DNA of 64,000 nucleotides. It comes from Sepiola atlantica. Its lineage: Eukaryota > Mollusca > Cephalopoda > Sepiida > Sepiolidae. The position numbers were made by a program, and so were the translations under genes. The notes beneath the pieces were generated by a model. It saw only the letters and a list, made by a program, of their open reading frames with translations, was not told the DNA's origin and did not search any database. Each line of letters starts with the position of its first letter. Position 1 is the stretch's first letter. The stretch covers positions 8,762,991 through 8,826,990 of the forward strand of contig OY744520.1 of assembly GCA_963556195.1 (NCBI GenBank). The letters are read 5' to 3'. This document shows, piece after piece, positions 61,301 through 63,832 of the stretch.

Positions 61301-63832
61301 AATATTCAATTTTTGGGGTGGAGCCCAAGGATGTACGTAACATTGATTGAGTGAAATGAGGTGAAAGTACAGTGAAACTTATAGAAATATATTTTGGTAA
61401 ATTTTTAGCCTTTAACGCTGTTGAGGCACACCCGGCGTTTCCTGAGAATCAATTAAGACCCCTTTACATTTCTGATCCAAACCCTTAATCCCATATTGAT
61501 ATGTCTGGTCTTACTTTTTAATTTTTTAAATTTCAAGTTACTAATAAAATACAGTAAAATGTGTTTGCTTTTTTTTTATGTCAAGCATAAACGCAGACCT
61601 GACGATAATATGGCATCCCCTTTGATAAAAATGAAATATCTAAATATACTGGGTAATGTAGTTTTCTGAATGTATATTGTTATAGGGTTTGGGGTCTATC
61701 TCTCAAAAGTTTATGATGAGTTTGTGAACAGACATGAACTACAACTTTATGTATAAAGTACAGGGTGTTTCAAAAGTCTTGGGAACATTACAAATGCGTA
61801 TATCTCATGAACTATTCCAGGTAGAAAAATGAAACTGGTGCCATTTTAAAGCTTGCTTAATCAAGTTTTTGGTCATACTAATGATTTTCGTGTTATCTTT
61901 CCAGGTGCAGTAATGGCGTTCTCTAAACAAGACAAGGCATTTTGCGTCCTCCAATTTGCAAAGACTGAATCGTGGACATGTGTTCAGCGTGCATTTCGCA
62001 GGAAATTTAAAAAAGAAGCCCCTGAAAGGAAATCCATTGTCAGATGGCATGCTAAATTTGTGAAAGATGGGTGTTTGTGCCCAAGTAAGCGAACAGGTCG
62101 CCCTTCAACTTCAGAAGATGCAGTTGAGCAAGTTCGGACAGCCTTTCAGCGGAACCCCCGTAAATCAGTGAGAAGAGCCAGCAGGGAACTTCAGCTTGCT
62201 CCAGCAACTGTCTGGCGTGTCTTAAGGAAACGACTGCAAATGGTACCTTACAAGCTCAAGTTGATCCAAAAGTTGAAGGACACTGATAAGCCACTTCGCC
62301 GTGACTTTTGCATTGCAATGCAAGAGAAGTTGGAAGATAACGGCTTTGATGCCCGGCTTGTTTTTAGCGATGAGGCGACCTTCCATCTGAATGGCAAAGT
62401 TAACAAGCATAACACTCGCATATGGGGTACTGAGAATCCTCATGAACTTCTTGAGCACGAGCGAGATTCACCAAAAGTGAACGTGTTTTGTGCAATTTCC
62501 AAGAAAGGTGTCTATGGACCGTTCTTCTTTGAAGAGGCAACTATCACTGGTGAATCCTATCTCAACATGCTGGAAGACTGGTTAATGGCTCAGTTGGAAC
62601 AAGCAGAATCTGATGACTTCATTTTTCAACAAGATGGTGCACCACCACACTGGAGTCTTAGAGTAAGGCAGTTTCTTAACACAAGGCTGCCTGGTAGATG
62701 GATTGGGAGATCTGGGCGAGGTGATGACGTTCTCATGCCGTGGCCTCCTAGGTCTCCAGATCTTACCCCGTGTGACTTTTTCCTTTGGGGCTTTGTCAAG
62801 CAACAAGTCTATGTGCCGCCCCTTCCAAGAGATATTGACGAACTAAAGGCTCGAGTAACGGCAGTTGTGGGAACCATTGACGTCAAGATGCTGGAACGCG
62901 TTTGGCAGGAAATGGACTATCGACTAGATGTCTGCCGTGTGACGAATGGTGCTCATATTGAGCAACTTTGAAGATTCCCCACAAAACTTGAAACTTTAAC
63001 CTTTTCAACAGTACCAATTTCATTTTTCAACTCCTAATAGTTTTTGAGTTATTAAAAATCGTTATGTTCCCAAGACTTTTGAAACACCCTGTATATAGGT
63101 AAAAATAATTTAATATTTATTTGTAAATATTGTTATAAAGCCCCCTTTAAGAAATTAAAGTTGAGCACCGTTTGGAGATATTAAAAACAGACTTTCACTT
63201 AGCTATAAGCAAAGTTCCGATAACATTCATTGAACCTTTTAGATTGTCTGCTGTTTACTGCCAGCTGTATTTAGGCACGAATGGAACTTAATTTCTCCTG
63301 TATCATGTGATAATTCCTGGTGGTCTTGGGGATAGAGTGAAAGCATGAAGAGTCTTGGTTGACTTTGTGAACCGGGTTCGCATCCTGTGACCGTCTGAAA
63401 TTGTCACTTCCTAAACTGATGAGAGTGAAAACTTGAAACACTGGTGTATGTAGGTAAAAATAATTTAATATTTATTGATAAGTATTATTTATATATATAT
63501 AGATGTAATTGTTTGAAAATTTGTATCTTTTAACTTTTTAATTGCTTAAAAGTGATTGCATTTTAAAAGTTTCTTTATCTAATTATGATTGGTAGATTGA
63601 ATCTGATGGCTACAATTTGATTGGTTATTTTCAGCGAGCCTGTGAGCTCATACTGGATATGATTGGTTCATTAACTGAGTTTTCCAACATGGACTCTAAG
63701 GCAACTCCAGCTGTGACAGATAAAGAAAACAAAAACAAGAAACCTTCATCGGGACGTCAACTCCTTCTGACTGTTTGTTCAGAGTCAGAGATTCTCTCGT
63801 ATTGCGTTCAAATCTTACTCTCTTGTTTTAAG
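223..63832 (+). CDS. INTS10: Integrator complex subunit 10, twelve internal exons
   Basis: INTS10 is a nuclear, mostly helical subunit of the Integrator complex, which cleaves nascent RNA (snRNA 3' ends and promoter-proximal transcripts). It belongs to the INTS10-13-14 module. Twelve exons totalling 1438 nt join with matching phases and no stop into about 479 residues. Recognisable INTS10 signatures in order are SPVNCYRKL, CDVLPLVLQ, the MSPTKK...SDPW stretch, APLILIEGF, the W..ETWSWM..F.TDM.IYQ block, and CELILDMIG...SYCVQILLSCFK. The vertebrate protein is about 710 residues, so the N-terminal quarter and the C-terminal end are outside the window. I compared with the family from memory, not by a search. 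Introns range from 1.1 to 17.4 kb and hold every repeat listed here. No promoter or terminator of the gene is in view. Confidence 0.93.
327..2331 (+). other. Intron 1: no recognised element
   Basis: AT-rich intron. Short open stretches on both strands lack recognisable domains. Two stretches near 1030 and 1350 resemble each other (both contain 'aaaagtt..gattaatggtt'-like sequence), which hints at an old repeat. I cannot name it. Confidence 0.4.
2332..2471 (+). CDS. INTS10: INTS10 exon 2 of the window
   Basis: Acceptor TTTCTGCAG at 2323-2331, donor GGTAAGT. It contributes two bases plus 46 codons (IFASVPTNIQ...LVTEQG) and ends on a codon boundary. The sequence is leucine-rich and helical, matching the INTS10 segment that precedes the SPVNC block. 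Confidence 0.9.
2624..2995 (-). mobile_element. LINE 3' fragment, RNase H/C-terminal zinc motif type
   Basis: Read on the minus strand, a broken frame gives LNHLRMVIERSKIAVVRWGY then ICECGERRT. This resembles the C-terminal CxC...H...C tail of RNase-H-bearing non-LTR retrotransposons ('WG......CxCGE.QT..H'). Upstream in the same sense are lysine-rich residues (EIKKKLPQSCP). Stops and frameshifts show it is dead. Confidence 0.55.
3090..3235 (-). mobile_element. LINE C-terminal tail fragment
   Basis: The minus-strand frame gives a GGRHK.RWLDTL-like string followed by HQDLKMAGLHPEQVFDRVCW. This is the pattern of the extreme C-terminus of many invertebrate LINEs (GGQRKRW.D.L..DL...GL......DR..W). 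It contains stops. It ends just before the hAT insertion. Confidence 0.4.
4680..4745. repeat. (TA)n microsatellite
   Basis: Alternating TA with two interrupting G positions. It sits inside the hAT transposase remnant and splits the frame after the RRRIAEMSDNI segment. Confidence 0.95.
4951..5382. repeat. 23-bp minisatellite inside the hAT pseudogene, about 18-19 copies
   Basis: The unit contains gatgtctttgcagcaatcga plus a short 'tat' link, with one variant unit (cgacttgat near 5038) and a variant last unit (ctatcttt). The unit is not a multiple of 3 and has no stop on the minus strand in any frame. The array therefore reads open in all three minus frames as the same 23-residue period (CCKDIISIAAKTSYRLLQRH). 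It abuts transposase sequence encoding IGEELILLCCKDI, so the unit arose from transposase coding sequence. Confidence 0.95.
6842..7129. other. Unannotated intronic stretch
   Basis: AT-rich sequence after the hAT element. An 87-codon open stretch here shows no domain and no coding signature, so I do not call a gene. Confidence 0.4.
7130..7605 (+). repeat. Interspersed repeat family A, copy 1
   Basis: This stretch is similar in order to 60620-61052. Shared blocks include tagtaaagtaa-like starts, caataaaatgtaattc, aacaatttatccag, 'ctttgtttggaa' before an A-rich run, and aagtaaatacactg near the end. It encodes no protein. It is a non-autonomous repeat of unknown class. Confidence 0.65.
7796..7850. 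repeat. Near-perfect 55-bp hairpin
   Basis: Two 26-nt arms starting gcgagtaagatatacaa are inverted copies with one mismatch around a 3-nt loop. It is probably the core of a small palindromic element. Confidence 0.9.
7954..8431 (+). repeat. Interspersed repeat with 'cccggcgttgcccg' head
   Basis: It begins actagcagggctacccggcg and has two similar tails (8100-8150 and 8385-8431) reading ctggayatacacacagacaa then ctttatata. A related head occurs at 61194 (actagcaggaagacccggca). The GC-rich head in AT-rich DNA marks a dispersed repeat. Class uncertain. Confidence 0.55.
8432..9942. other. Rest of intron 2: no recognised element
   Basis: AT-rich with a G-rich/C-rich asymmetric stretch at 9480-9790. 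Open stretches on both strands look compositional (Pro/Ser/Thr/His-rich) and match no family I know. Confidence 0.4.
9943..10024 (+). CDS. INTS10: INTS10 exon 3 of the window
   Basis: Acceptor TATTTCAG, donor GTGAGT. It starts in phase 0 with LKLIETLIL and holds 27 codons ending SPVNCYRKLL plus one base. The SPVNC(F/Y)RKL motif is a strong INTS10 signature. The downstream intron is 17.4 kb and carries the 79-bp satellite. Confidence 0.93.
10077..10300 (-). mobile_element. Mariner-like transposase C-terminus remnant
   Basis: The minus frame gives LFVKSVDAIPRQFEKRVANA then GGHIEF and a stop near 10179, the usual end of mariner/IS630-type transposases (R.F..RV...GGH.E). The outer edge reads cgaggtgattggaaagtaac just after a TA, a plausible terminal repeat. 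The rest of the gene is missing. Confidence 0.55.
10490..10605 (-). repeat. tRNA-derived SINE fragment
   Basis: On the minus strand, ggttcaatcccaac (10546-10559) is a good RNA polymerase III B box. It lies about 30 nt after tggaagccatag, a weak A-box-like string. A tail with a T/A run follows. I did not find a cloverleaf good enough to call a real tRNA. Confidence 0.4.
10861..11231. repeat. Foldback element with long inverted arms
   Basis: The left arm (10861-11030) pairs with the right arm (11104-11231). The inner 54 nt (10977-11030 against 11104-11157, containing tagtagcgcgtagtcg) differ at one position. The loop (11031-11103) holds sequence inverted with respect to 10690-10730, so foldbacks are nested. 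Confidence 0.85.
11286..11330 (+). repeat. SINE-like tail 'gaaacgctaggtaaaaataa'
   Basis: The block ctgatgagagcgaaagcttg followed by aaacgctaggtaaaaataa recurs near 63417-63480, and the last part again at 63097. It is a shared 3' module of a dispersed repeat. A TA microsatellite follows at 11330-11355. Confidence 0.5.
11360..11660. repeat. Imperfect foldback repeat
   Basis: 11360-11490 is inverted relative to 11561-11660. Shared blocks are acatttaagatgtgaatatt against its complement, and aaatcatttaattttt against aaattaaatgattttt. The right arm also contains ttacagacattttgtctgtt, as in the loop of the previous foldback. Confidence 0.65.
12150..12478 (+). repeat. Conserved metazoan-type interspersed repeat
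   Basis: It begins acttctgccaaggaggttat and ends ggtggaggtatgaagtctca. I remember this start (ccgccaaggaggttatg) and end (ggcggaggtatgcgctct) from a repeat found across many animals. It is non-coding and sits just before the satellite. The family name is not certain. Confidence 0.5.
12526..26426. repeat. Satellite array 1: 79-bp units, about 176 copies
   Basis: Head-to-tail units of 79 bp run for 13.9 kb inside INTS10 intron 3. Each contains aagtctttatttaaatgctt, actttaataaagtaaattga and tttaattttaaataaagaat. A 4-bp longer variant (taacatacataa, 83 bp) and a few 78-bp units occur, and first and last units are degenerate. Units are over 95% identical by eye. There is no CpG in the consensus and no reading frame. 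Each unit has two dyads: arms tctttatttaaa with tttaaataaaga, and ttactttaataaagtaa. Confidence 0.98.
26427..26900. other. AT-rich flank with a doubled palindrome
   Basis: No gene. At about 26778-26808 the palindromic string aagttataactt occurs twice in tandem. Otherwise low-complexity AT sequence. Confidence 0.6.
26905..27035 (-). mobile_element. LINE 3' tail, same family as 53800-54235
   Basis: The minus strand reads ggttagtttggaagtcaatt, then a ccaacacatgccagcatgta string, then aaatggacgttaaaccgaat. This aligns to the + strand end of the fragment at 54140-54215. I associate the 'catgctggcatg...ttggacgg' motif with cephalopod repeats. Confidence 0.65.
27319..27370. repeat. Compound trinucleotide microsatellite
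   Basis: (CAA)n, then (TGA)n, then (GGC/AGC)n, about 100 bp upstream of INTS10 exon 4. Confidence 0.9.
27473..27625 (+). CDS. INTS10: INTS10 exon 4 of the window
   Basis: Acceptor is an uninterrupted T tract then CAG; donor GTAAGA. It contributes 50 codons starting CDVLPLVLQ and ending in a Ser/Thr-rich linker, TESTTSASG. It matches the family block CDVLPL(I/V)...LLYKYLNKAAEF. It completes the Val codon begun in exon 3 and passes one base to exon 5. Confidence 0.95.
27660..28073. mobile_element. Mariner-derived long-TIR element, internally deleted copy
   Basis: Both ends resemble those of the element at 30312-31060. The left arm has acaattctttctgcaattca and the right arm has aaagactgttggacattcat and gaatttttggatgttcaccc, then a TA. 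The transposase interior is missing. It lies directly after exon 4. Confidence 0.65.
28080..29029. other. Intron 4 stretch: nothing recognised
   Basis: AT-rich. The phrase cacgagggcaga occurs twice (about 28697 and 28837), each after 'tttacttg'. This is a short direct duplication with no identified element. Confidence 0.4.
29090..29470 (-). mobile_element. LINE reverse transcriptase C-terminal fragment
   Basis: The minus frame reads SFKPLGLTFTDNMNWNKYIE then NIARVAAKKVGSLYRASKLL. This is the jockey/CR1-like 'LG.....L.W..HI..I...A...LG.L.R......' region after the catalytic domain. Upstream (about 29330-29460) a second piece reads SLENDLQSVVEWGKKWMVTF, the preceding 'DL..V..W...W...FN' block. 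Frameshift between them. Dead. Confidence 0.8.
29895..30200 (-). mobile_element. LINE 3' end fragment
   Basis: The minus frame reads AFYSKIFFFRAAGLRNSLPA then DMQKFKTNVNRHL. This is the C-terminal 'S...R....WN.LP......L..FK..V..HL' motif of jockey/CR1-like LINEs, followed by a 3' UTR similar to 53640-53700. It is a separate insertion from the 29.1-29.5 kb fragment, because the order is reversed. Confidence 0.75.
30312..31060 (-). mobile_element. Mariner-like deletion derivative with about 190-bp TIRs
   Basis: It is flanked by TA on both sides. The outer ends cagtgtgacccccccc and, complemented, cggtgacccccaaaaat lead into long inverted arms (about 30312-30510 and 30870-31060). The interior, minus strand, encodes a transposase fragment: HSIKxTAWVAISK, then KFADENEQSVMFNTKQYLVV and FNRMGQK. 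This is the mariner block between the first and second catalytic Asp ('HSLKVTAW.A.S..GI.GP..F'). The C-terminal part is deleted. It ends 30 bp before exon 5. Confidence 0.75.
31091..31262 (+). CDS. INTS10: INTS10 exon 5 of the window
   Basis: Acceptor TTTTGCTAG, donor GTCAGT. It holds 56 codons: MMSPTKKVMI, then a linker with EKESQVSDPWGGLFK, corresponding to the family's MSPSK...SQIVDPWERLFK. It ends two bases into an Arg codon. The 3' end of a mariner-derived element lies only 30 bp upstream (30312-31060). Confidence 0.94.
31263..31625. other. Intron 5 start: nothing recognised
   Basis: AT-rich. The block ggttaccgattatgacaaaa resembles 'agttaccaactatgacaaaa' near 1571, suggesting an old dispersed repeat. 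No coding signal. Confidence 0.35.
31635..31725 (+). repeat. Possible tRNA-derived SINE head
   Basis: gttcgaatctc (31693-31703) fits a Pol III B box, with tatggcagtag as a possible A box about 40 nt upstream. No convincing cloverleaf. Confidence 0.3.
31726..32165. other. Intron 5 stretch: nothing recognised
   Basis: AT-rich with T- and A-runs. I see no element or gene. Confidence 0.4.
32170..32459 (-). repeat. 5S-rRNA-derived SINE, copy 1
   Basis: The minus strand from 32459 to about 32342 reads along 5S rRNA. It starts gtctatggcgataatcatg, then tctgtcagatcattgaagtt and aagccatattgagcc (box A region), then tacttagatggatggcc (box C region), then tgggaataccaggtgttgta near the 3' end. About 118 nt of 5S-like sequence then runs into a non-5S tail (to about 32170) that is partly shared with the copy at 34.1-34.3 kb. 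Diverged at many positions, so a SINE or pseudogene rather than a functional 5S gene. Confidence 0.75.
32657..33266. repeat. 600-bp foldback element
   Basis: Left arm 32657-32960 and right arm about 32970-33266 are inverted copies at roughly 80-85% identity. Shared blocks include acaaatgtgcaacaaataaa, gttactcatctac, acttattttaaagggt and, at the centre, caataaatgtcaacaat. No coding sequence. It is a MITE-like palindrome with both arms present. Confidence 0.85.
33270..33470. repeat. Degenerate 'ggagttggagtc' repeats
   Basis: The phrase ggagttggagtcg and variants (gagttggagtcaga, ggggagtaagttag) recur several times. It looks like a degenerate tandem or the body of an old repeat. Confidence 0.4.
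33720..33877 (+). CDS. INTS10: INTS10 exon 6 of the window
   Basis: Acceptor TTTTTTCAG, donor GTAAGC. It holds 52 codons (EYQWQQILVM...SGIFAI), helical and aromatic-rich, in the place of the family's 'Y.N.VVYSTMLVFF.NAF.Y' segment. It completes Arg from exon 5 and passes one base to exon 7. The following 12.9-kb intron carries the 43-bp satellite. Confidence 0.92.
34090..34304 (-). repeat. 5S-rRNA-derived SINE, copy 2 (truncated head)
   Basis: The minus strand gives gagcctggtcagtatttaga, tgggtgaccatttgggaata and cgaggtgttctaagc, the 3' half of 5S rRNA including the box C region. The tail (actttgctggaaagtataac, agcgacagactagcatcc) resembles copy 1. The 5S 5' half is missing where a LINE tail begins at about 34320. 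Confidence 0.7.
34320..34690 (-). mobile_element. LINE C-terminal fragment (RTE/CR1-like tail)
   Basis: The minus strand gives DQINAAWMKWHTATGVFCN, LKSKIYQFVVQHASLYGSEC and, after a frameshift, TPISDKIRENRLHWYRCVQ. These are the 'I...W.KW...TGVLCD...LK.K.Y..VVRP..LYGSE.W' and 'I..KIRE.RLRW.GHV' blocks common in invertebrate LINEs. Broken. Confidence 0.8.
34680..35025. repeat. Low-complexity poly-A/poly-T/poly-C block with about 180-bp duplication
   Basis: Two related copies run 'cccccatacatataaatatt', 'taatgaaaaag', 'aattttgaccaacccccct', then 'cccccatacatagaaatat'. C-runs of 9 to 14 occur. Open frames here (GEGKKKFF-like) are compositional and not genes. Confidence 0.8.
35064..35138. other. 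75-nt GC-rich structured sequence of unknown class
   Basis: An 11-bp perfect terminal stem (agtgatgcagt with actgcatcact) encloses two internal hairpins: cagtcgtt...aacggactg and cgct...agcg. It is much GC-richer than its surroundings and tRNA-sized, but it lacks a clear A or B box. It may be a SINE head or a fragment of a repeat. Confidence 0.4.
35140..36372. other. Intron 6 stretch: nothing recognised
   Basis: AT-rich with a C-run at about 36187. No recognisable coding or repeat structure apart from the possible continuation of the GC-rich element to about 35250. Confidence 0.4.
36374..46729. repeat. Satellite array 2: 43-bp units, about 240 copies
   Basis: Head-to-tail 43-bp units run for 10.35 kb in INTS10 intron 6. 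Each contains cgtttatttctatagataat, then tttaaatgaaacccaca and an A run. Common variants are ttttgaat for ttttaaat, aaataaacg for aaaaaacg, and gaaactcac for gaaacccac. Each unit has the palindromes aaacgttt (its only CpG) and tctataga. The array stops 16 bp before exon 7. Short minus-strand open frames are by-products. Confidence 0.98.
46746..46818 (+). CDS. INTS10: INTS10 exon 7 of the window
   Basis: A small exon of 23 full codons with APLILIEGFKTDR at its core, matching the family's VPLVLLED. The donor is GTAAGT. The acceptor tract is only TTCTTCCTTTTCAG, directly after the last unit of the 43-bp satellite, so its branch site probably lies in satellite sequence. Confidence 0.9.
46819..47943. 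other. Intron 7: no recognised element
   Basis: Moderately AT-rich, 1.1 kb. A minus-strand 86-codon open stretch at 47120-47380 has an acidic patch (VDDEDDEQS) but no domain I know, and I do not call it a gene. Confidence 0.4.
47944..48098 (+). CDS. INTS10: INTS10 exon 8 of the window
   Basis: Acceptor TTTCTAATTTAG, donor GTAAGT. It holds 51 codons: a basic start (SKSKKLRPDM), a polar linker, then helical sequence ending CYELLHSDDVLQR. This matches the family's KKRK basic patch, variable acidic linker and 'ESWELLYSLEFLDK'. Confidence 0.92.
48211..48254. repeat. Small hairpin
   Basis: taatggagtt and aactccatta form a 10-bp perfect stem around a 24-nt loop. It follows a TA-rich microsatellite. 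Confidence 0.6.
48484..49441. repeat. Tandemly duplicated segment of about 425 bp with (CA)n
   Basis: 48860-49022 and 49285-49441 match in order: agtacgg/aatacag start, acttttcttccgat, aaaatactgtt.gctgtatt, gttgattttaacaatttta, and ctgaatcaaattgtttaatt then a gatttaaaaatta end. Partial further copies of the last block lie at 48484-48522 and 48790-48830. CA microsatellites lie at 48827-48857 and 49034-49078. Confidence 0.8.
49195..49245. repeat. Short interstitial telomere-like repeat
   Basis: cgttagggttagggtc and gtgttagggttagtg lie within 45 bp. TTAGGG is the molluscan telomere motif, but the block is short and mixed with 'gtcagagtcaaag'. Confidence 0.6.
49605..49665. repeat. Hairpin-ended repeat terminus
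   Basis: agcaaaaatatgc and gcatatatttgct form a 13-nt stem (one mismatch) around a GC-rich loop (gaccggggggagc), then 'agtatata'. It resembles a structured 3' end of a transposable element. I cannot assign a class. Confidence 0.4.
49850..50098 (-). repeat. tRNA-derived SINE
   Basis: The minus strand starts cctatttggcataatggtaa, where tggcataatggtaagag (50071-50087) fits a Pol III A box. aaggatcaaggatca is a degenerate B box about 40 nt on. The body is GC-richer than the flanks. Confidence 0.5.
50142..50432. repeat. 41-bp minisatellite, about 7 copies
   Basis: Unit ggttacataaaagttatgac plus tttatgtatgacaagtcttt and a g. Each unit contains an imperfect palindrome, acataaaagttatgac with ctttatgt. 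Confidence 0.95.
50447..50960 (+). mobile_element. Mariner-derived element, third related copy
   Basis: It starts after a TA with cagcccccctccc and a left arm like that of 30312-31060 (ttaataaaattcacaatcc, acaaataaa, tccaacagtctttgtttt). The + strand then encodes HSIKCTAWAAISK and HFEDQNEGSVMINTE, the same transposase block, in broken frame. The right terminal repeat was not found, so the copy is truncated. Confidence 0.65.
51189..51271 (+). CDS. INTS10: INTS10 exon 9 of the window
   Basis: Acceptor TTTGTAG, donor GTAAGA. It holds 27 codons, FIKLCQNWRSETWSWMGHFQ then TDMFIYQ. This is one of the best conserved INTS10 blocks (family: W..DTW.WL..FLTDM.IYQ). It ends on a codon boundary. Confidence 0.95.
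51444..51813. repeat. Foldback element of about 370 bp
   Basis: 51470-51560 is inverted relative to 51690-51793. The best block (taaactttgttatgtactta, then cgtggtagctga) pairs with its complement at 51753-51790, at about 95% identity. The outer ends (gacctctctta and taaggagaggta) pair loosely. Non-coding. Confidence 0.85.
52272..52383. repeat. (GA)n microsatellite
   Basis: A long GA run (about 52272-52338) and a second at 52366-52383, with a duplicated 'aaagatattta/aaagttata gagaaacaaag' phrase between them. Confidence 0.95.
52790..53700 (+). mobile_element. LINE 3' portion split by a nested insertion
   Basis: The + strand encodes NMEWNKYI, NVAKSAAKNIGPIYGARKFL and the HIWAGAPTT-like end of the reverse transcriptase region. 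It then breaks at 52968 and resumes at 53250 with SLFLLDRARK, like the uninterrupted copy at 55375. The C-terminal part reads on to about 53530. A 3' UTR with 'ttggggtaaat' follows. Same family as the fragments at 29.1, 29.9, 55.4 and perhaps 56.3-57.8 kb. Confidence 0.8.
52969..53249 (+). mobile_element. Nested insertion of repeat family B in the LINE
   Basis: This 281-bp piece interrupts the LINE between 'ccaacc acta' and 'acta gcctctt', with the 4-bp word acta on both sides as a possible target duplication. It is similar to 59766-60000: gaagatgtg.c.caa, ggc.ttcc.cggtgaggg, gagaaggcaa.gcctgggagg, gtg.a.ctccta. It shows no protein. Class unknown. Confidence 0.6.
53800..54235 (+). mobile_element. 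LINE C-terminal tail (RTE/CR1-like)
   Basis: The + strand gives MRCMERNDMRLIIDMMDV then HRGRPRKTWEEVIKMDL and NKNLARDRLVWKSISK, the 'R.ERN..RM.RWM' and 'RGRP.KTW.EV...DL......DR..W' blocks. The 3' end (ccaatacatgccagcatgta, then ggacattaaaccgaat) matches 26905-27035 inverted. Stops are present upstream. Confidence 0.8.
54294..54376. repeat. 38-bp tandem duplication
   Basis: agatatcaccagaacccacc plus acaattttttcgaagct occurs twice in direct order. Confidence 0.95.
54543..54804. repeat. 20-bp minisatellite, about 13 copies
   Basis: Unit gacaattgtagcagtcaata, with early and late variants carrying 'ggcaattgtaac'. Homogeneous in the centre. Located in intron 9, about 240 bp before exon 10. Confidence 0.97.
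55045..55110 (+). CDS. INTS10: INTS10 exon 10 of the window
   Basis: A 66-nt exon of 22 codons in phase 0 at both ends (GLFQEAVGHLQNFRAG, then MTEKLQ). Acceptor TTCTTTTTAG, donor GTAATT. It matches the TPR-like family helix G.YK.AI..L. Skipping it would keep the frame. Confidence 0.88.
55375..55860 (+). mobile_element. LINE 3' end, uninterrupted copy
   Basis: EYCCHIWAGAPTTSLYLLDR, then LQPLSYRHNVASLCFFYKYF, then RTACLWNS-like residues. This is the canonical 'EYC.H.W.GA....L..LDR.......L....L.PL..RR.V..L..FY.YF' LINE C-terminus. The 3' UTR resembles 53640-53700. It is followed by a non-LINE stretch. Confidence 0.85.
56300..57840 (-). mobile_element. LINE endonuclease-RT fragment (jockey/CR1-like)
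   Basis: On the minus strand, 57839-57357 encodes the end of the AP endonuclease (RGDYRDKSVKILLDAAGNST, PTHLPDRVDQQASLLDLFL, SPLGNADHFMVMID). 57122-56607 encodes the linker and start of the reverse transcriptase (DFWKIYNSVVNN, CGPDLIPVIVIK). 56604-56340 encodes SSLLSIFAKIFESL, DHPYGFRQA and VVAIDISKAFDKVWHKGIL, the RT motif with the first catalytic Asp. Frame changes and stops at the junctions and a lost YADD region make it dead. The 5' end is truncated. Confidence 0.88.
58270..58860 (+). mobile_element. LINE C-terminus with RNase H-type tail
   Basis: The + strand gives FRWSSNANNKLLTIQPDLRE, then SLREKIIFSRFHIGHTFI, and after a frameshift THSFLLEQESPWCAIYHVPY then TVKHLMLECVDFAPMRQRYY and DIRVEIIMSFLKTVGLY. 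This is the 'RIGHT..THS.LL....P..C..C....TVEH.L..C..F...R' tail of RNase-H-bearing LINEs. One conserved Cys appears replaced. Pseudogene. Confidence 0.85.
58861..59461. other. Intron 10 end: nothing recognised
   Basis: AT-rich with T-runs. Only the polypyrimidine tract and acceptor of exon 11 at the right edge are identifiable. Confidence 0.4.
59462..59515 (+). CDS. INTS10: INTS10 exon 11 of the window
   Basis: A 54-nt exon of 18 codons, LRNTLQLASCFYCLASYP, in phase 0 at both ends. Acceptor TTTCTTTCAG; donor GTAAGT after CCA. It corresponds to the family helix RALIQLATCHFALGEY. Confidence 0.88.
59705..59763. repeat. Near-perfect 59-bp hairpin
   Basis: Two 26-nt arms (acaagcatgcttcagttgcc plus atgtag, and complement) with one mismatch around a 7-nt loop, in intron 11. 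Confidence 0.9.
59766..60050 (+). repeat. Repeat family B, second copy
   Basis: Similar to the nested insertion at 52969-53249 over about 220 bp, in the same orientation. The last part (gtaattccagacccgaagg, cccggacaataccgg) is not shared. GC-richer than its surroundings. No protein. Unknown class. Confidence 0.6.
60075..60600 (-). mobile_element. LINE 3' end fragment, different family
   Basis: The minus frame gives RRGFITIILTQML, APERGLCRHHKKLFHRRFQ and NRRRTAFSIKIPGPWNRVP, then NNVAIQGEF-like residues. This is the 'RGDLI..Y......F......RGH..KL........R..FFS.R....WN.LP' tail of CR1/L2-like LINEs. Broken after the WN.LP motif. Confidence 0.8.
60620..61052 (+). repeat. Interspersed repeat family A, copy 2
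   Basis: Matches 7130-7605 in the same orientation, at perhaps 70-75% identity by eye. It ends aagtaaatacagtactgtgc then gtgcacctagt. Non-coding. Confidence 0.65.
61194..61480 (+). repeat. Second 'actagcagg...cccggc' repeat
   Basis: The head actagcaggaagacccggca matches that at 7954. A further related string (cacacccggcgtttcctgag) occurs at about 61425. No protein seen. Confidence 0.5.
61761..63091 (+). mobile_element. Intact DD41D mariner-type transposon
   Basis: Terminal inverted repeats start cagggtgtttcaaaagtctt. The first 28 bases are identical between the two ends (61761-61788, and 63064-63091 complemented), with one mismatch after that. A TA lies directly outside each end, the expected target duplication. 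The 1331-bp element holds one open transposase gene. It sits inside an older SINE-like tail (tataggtaaaaataattt). Ends, target sites and gene are all preserved, so the insertion looks young. Confidence 0.95.
61913..62971 (+). CDS. Mariner/Tc1-superfamily transposase, DD41D
   Basis: A 352-residue protein from MAFSKQDKAF; an upstream in-frame ATG at 61853 is possible, but MAFS is the family's usual start. The N-terminal helix-turn-helix (about residues 5-55, CVLQFAKTES then SIVRWHAKF) is followed by a GRPS hinge and a second helix-turn-helix near 80-105 (RRASRELQLAPATVWRVL). The catalytic domain has D153 (VFSDEATFHL), D241 (FIFQQDGAPPHW) and D283 (PPRSPDLTPCDFFLWG). There are 41 residues between the last two Asp, so DD41D. 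No stop or frameshift, and length is normal for the family. It cuts and pastes its own TIRs. Subfamily (rosa/Visitor-type) is inferred from spacing only. Confidence 0.95.
   Translation: MAFSKQDKAFCVLQFAKTESWTCVQRAFRRKFKKEAPERKSIVRWHAKFVKDGCLCPSKRTGRPSTSEDAVEQVRTAFQRNPRKSVRRASRELQLAPATVWRVLRKRLQMVPYKLKLIQKLKDTDKPLRRDFCIAMQEKLEDNGFDARLVFSDEATFHLNGKVNKHNTRIWGTENPHELLEHERDSPKVNVFCAISKKGVYGPFFFEEATITGESYLNMLEDWLMAQLEQAESDDFIFQQDGAPPHWSLRVRQFLNTRLPGRWIGRSGRGDDVLMPWPPRSPDLTPCDFFLWGFVKQQVYVPPLPRDIDELKARVTAVVGTIDVKMLERVWQEMDYRLDVCRVTNGAHIEQL
63097..63310. other. SINE-like tail and unassigned sequence
   Basis: After the mariner target site, aggtaaaaataatttaatat repeats the tail found at 11286 and 63452. 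The remainder is unassigned. Confidence 0.4.
63310..63490 (+). repeat. tRNA-derived SINE near exon 12
   Basis: gggttcgcatcc (63374-63385) is a strong Pol III B box, with a weak A box about 40-50 nt upstream (tggtcttgggg). The body contains ctgatgagagtgaaaacttg and the tail aggtaaaaataatttaatat, as at 11.28 kb. It ends 145 bp before exon 12. Confidence 0.55.
63635..63832 (+). CDS. INTS10: INTS10 exon 12 of the window
   Basis: A 198-nt exon of 66 codons in phase 0. It begins RACELILDMIGSL, passes a lysine-rich linker (DKENKNKKPSSGR), and ends SYCVQILLSCFK. It matches the family's CEKVLDLM...LP...PYCLHLMLACFK. Acceptor ATTTTCAG, donor GTATTT. The remaining C-terminal exons are past the right edge. 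Confidence 0.94.
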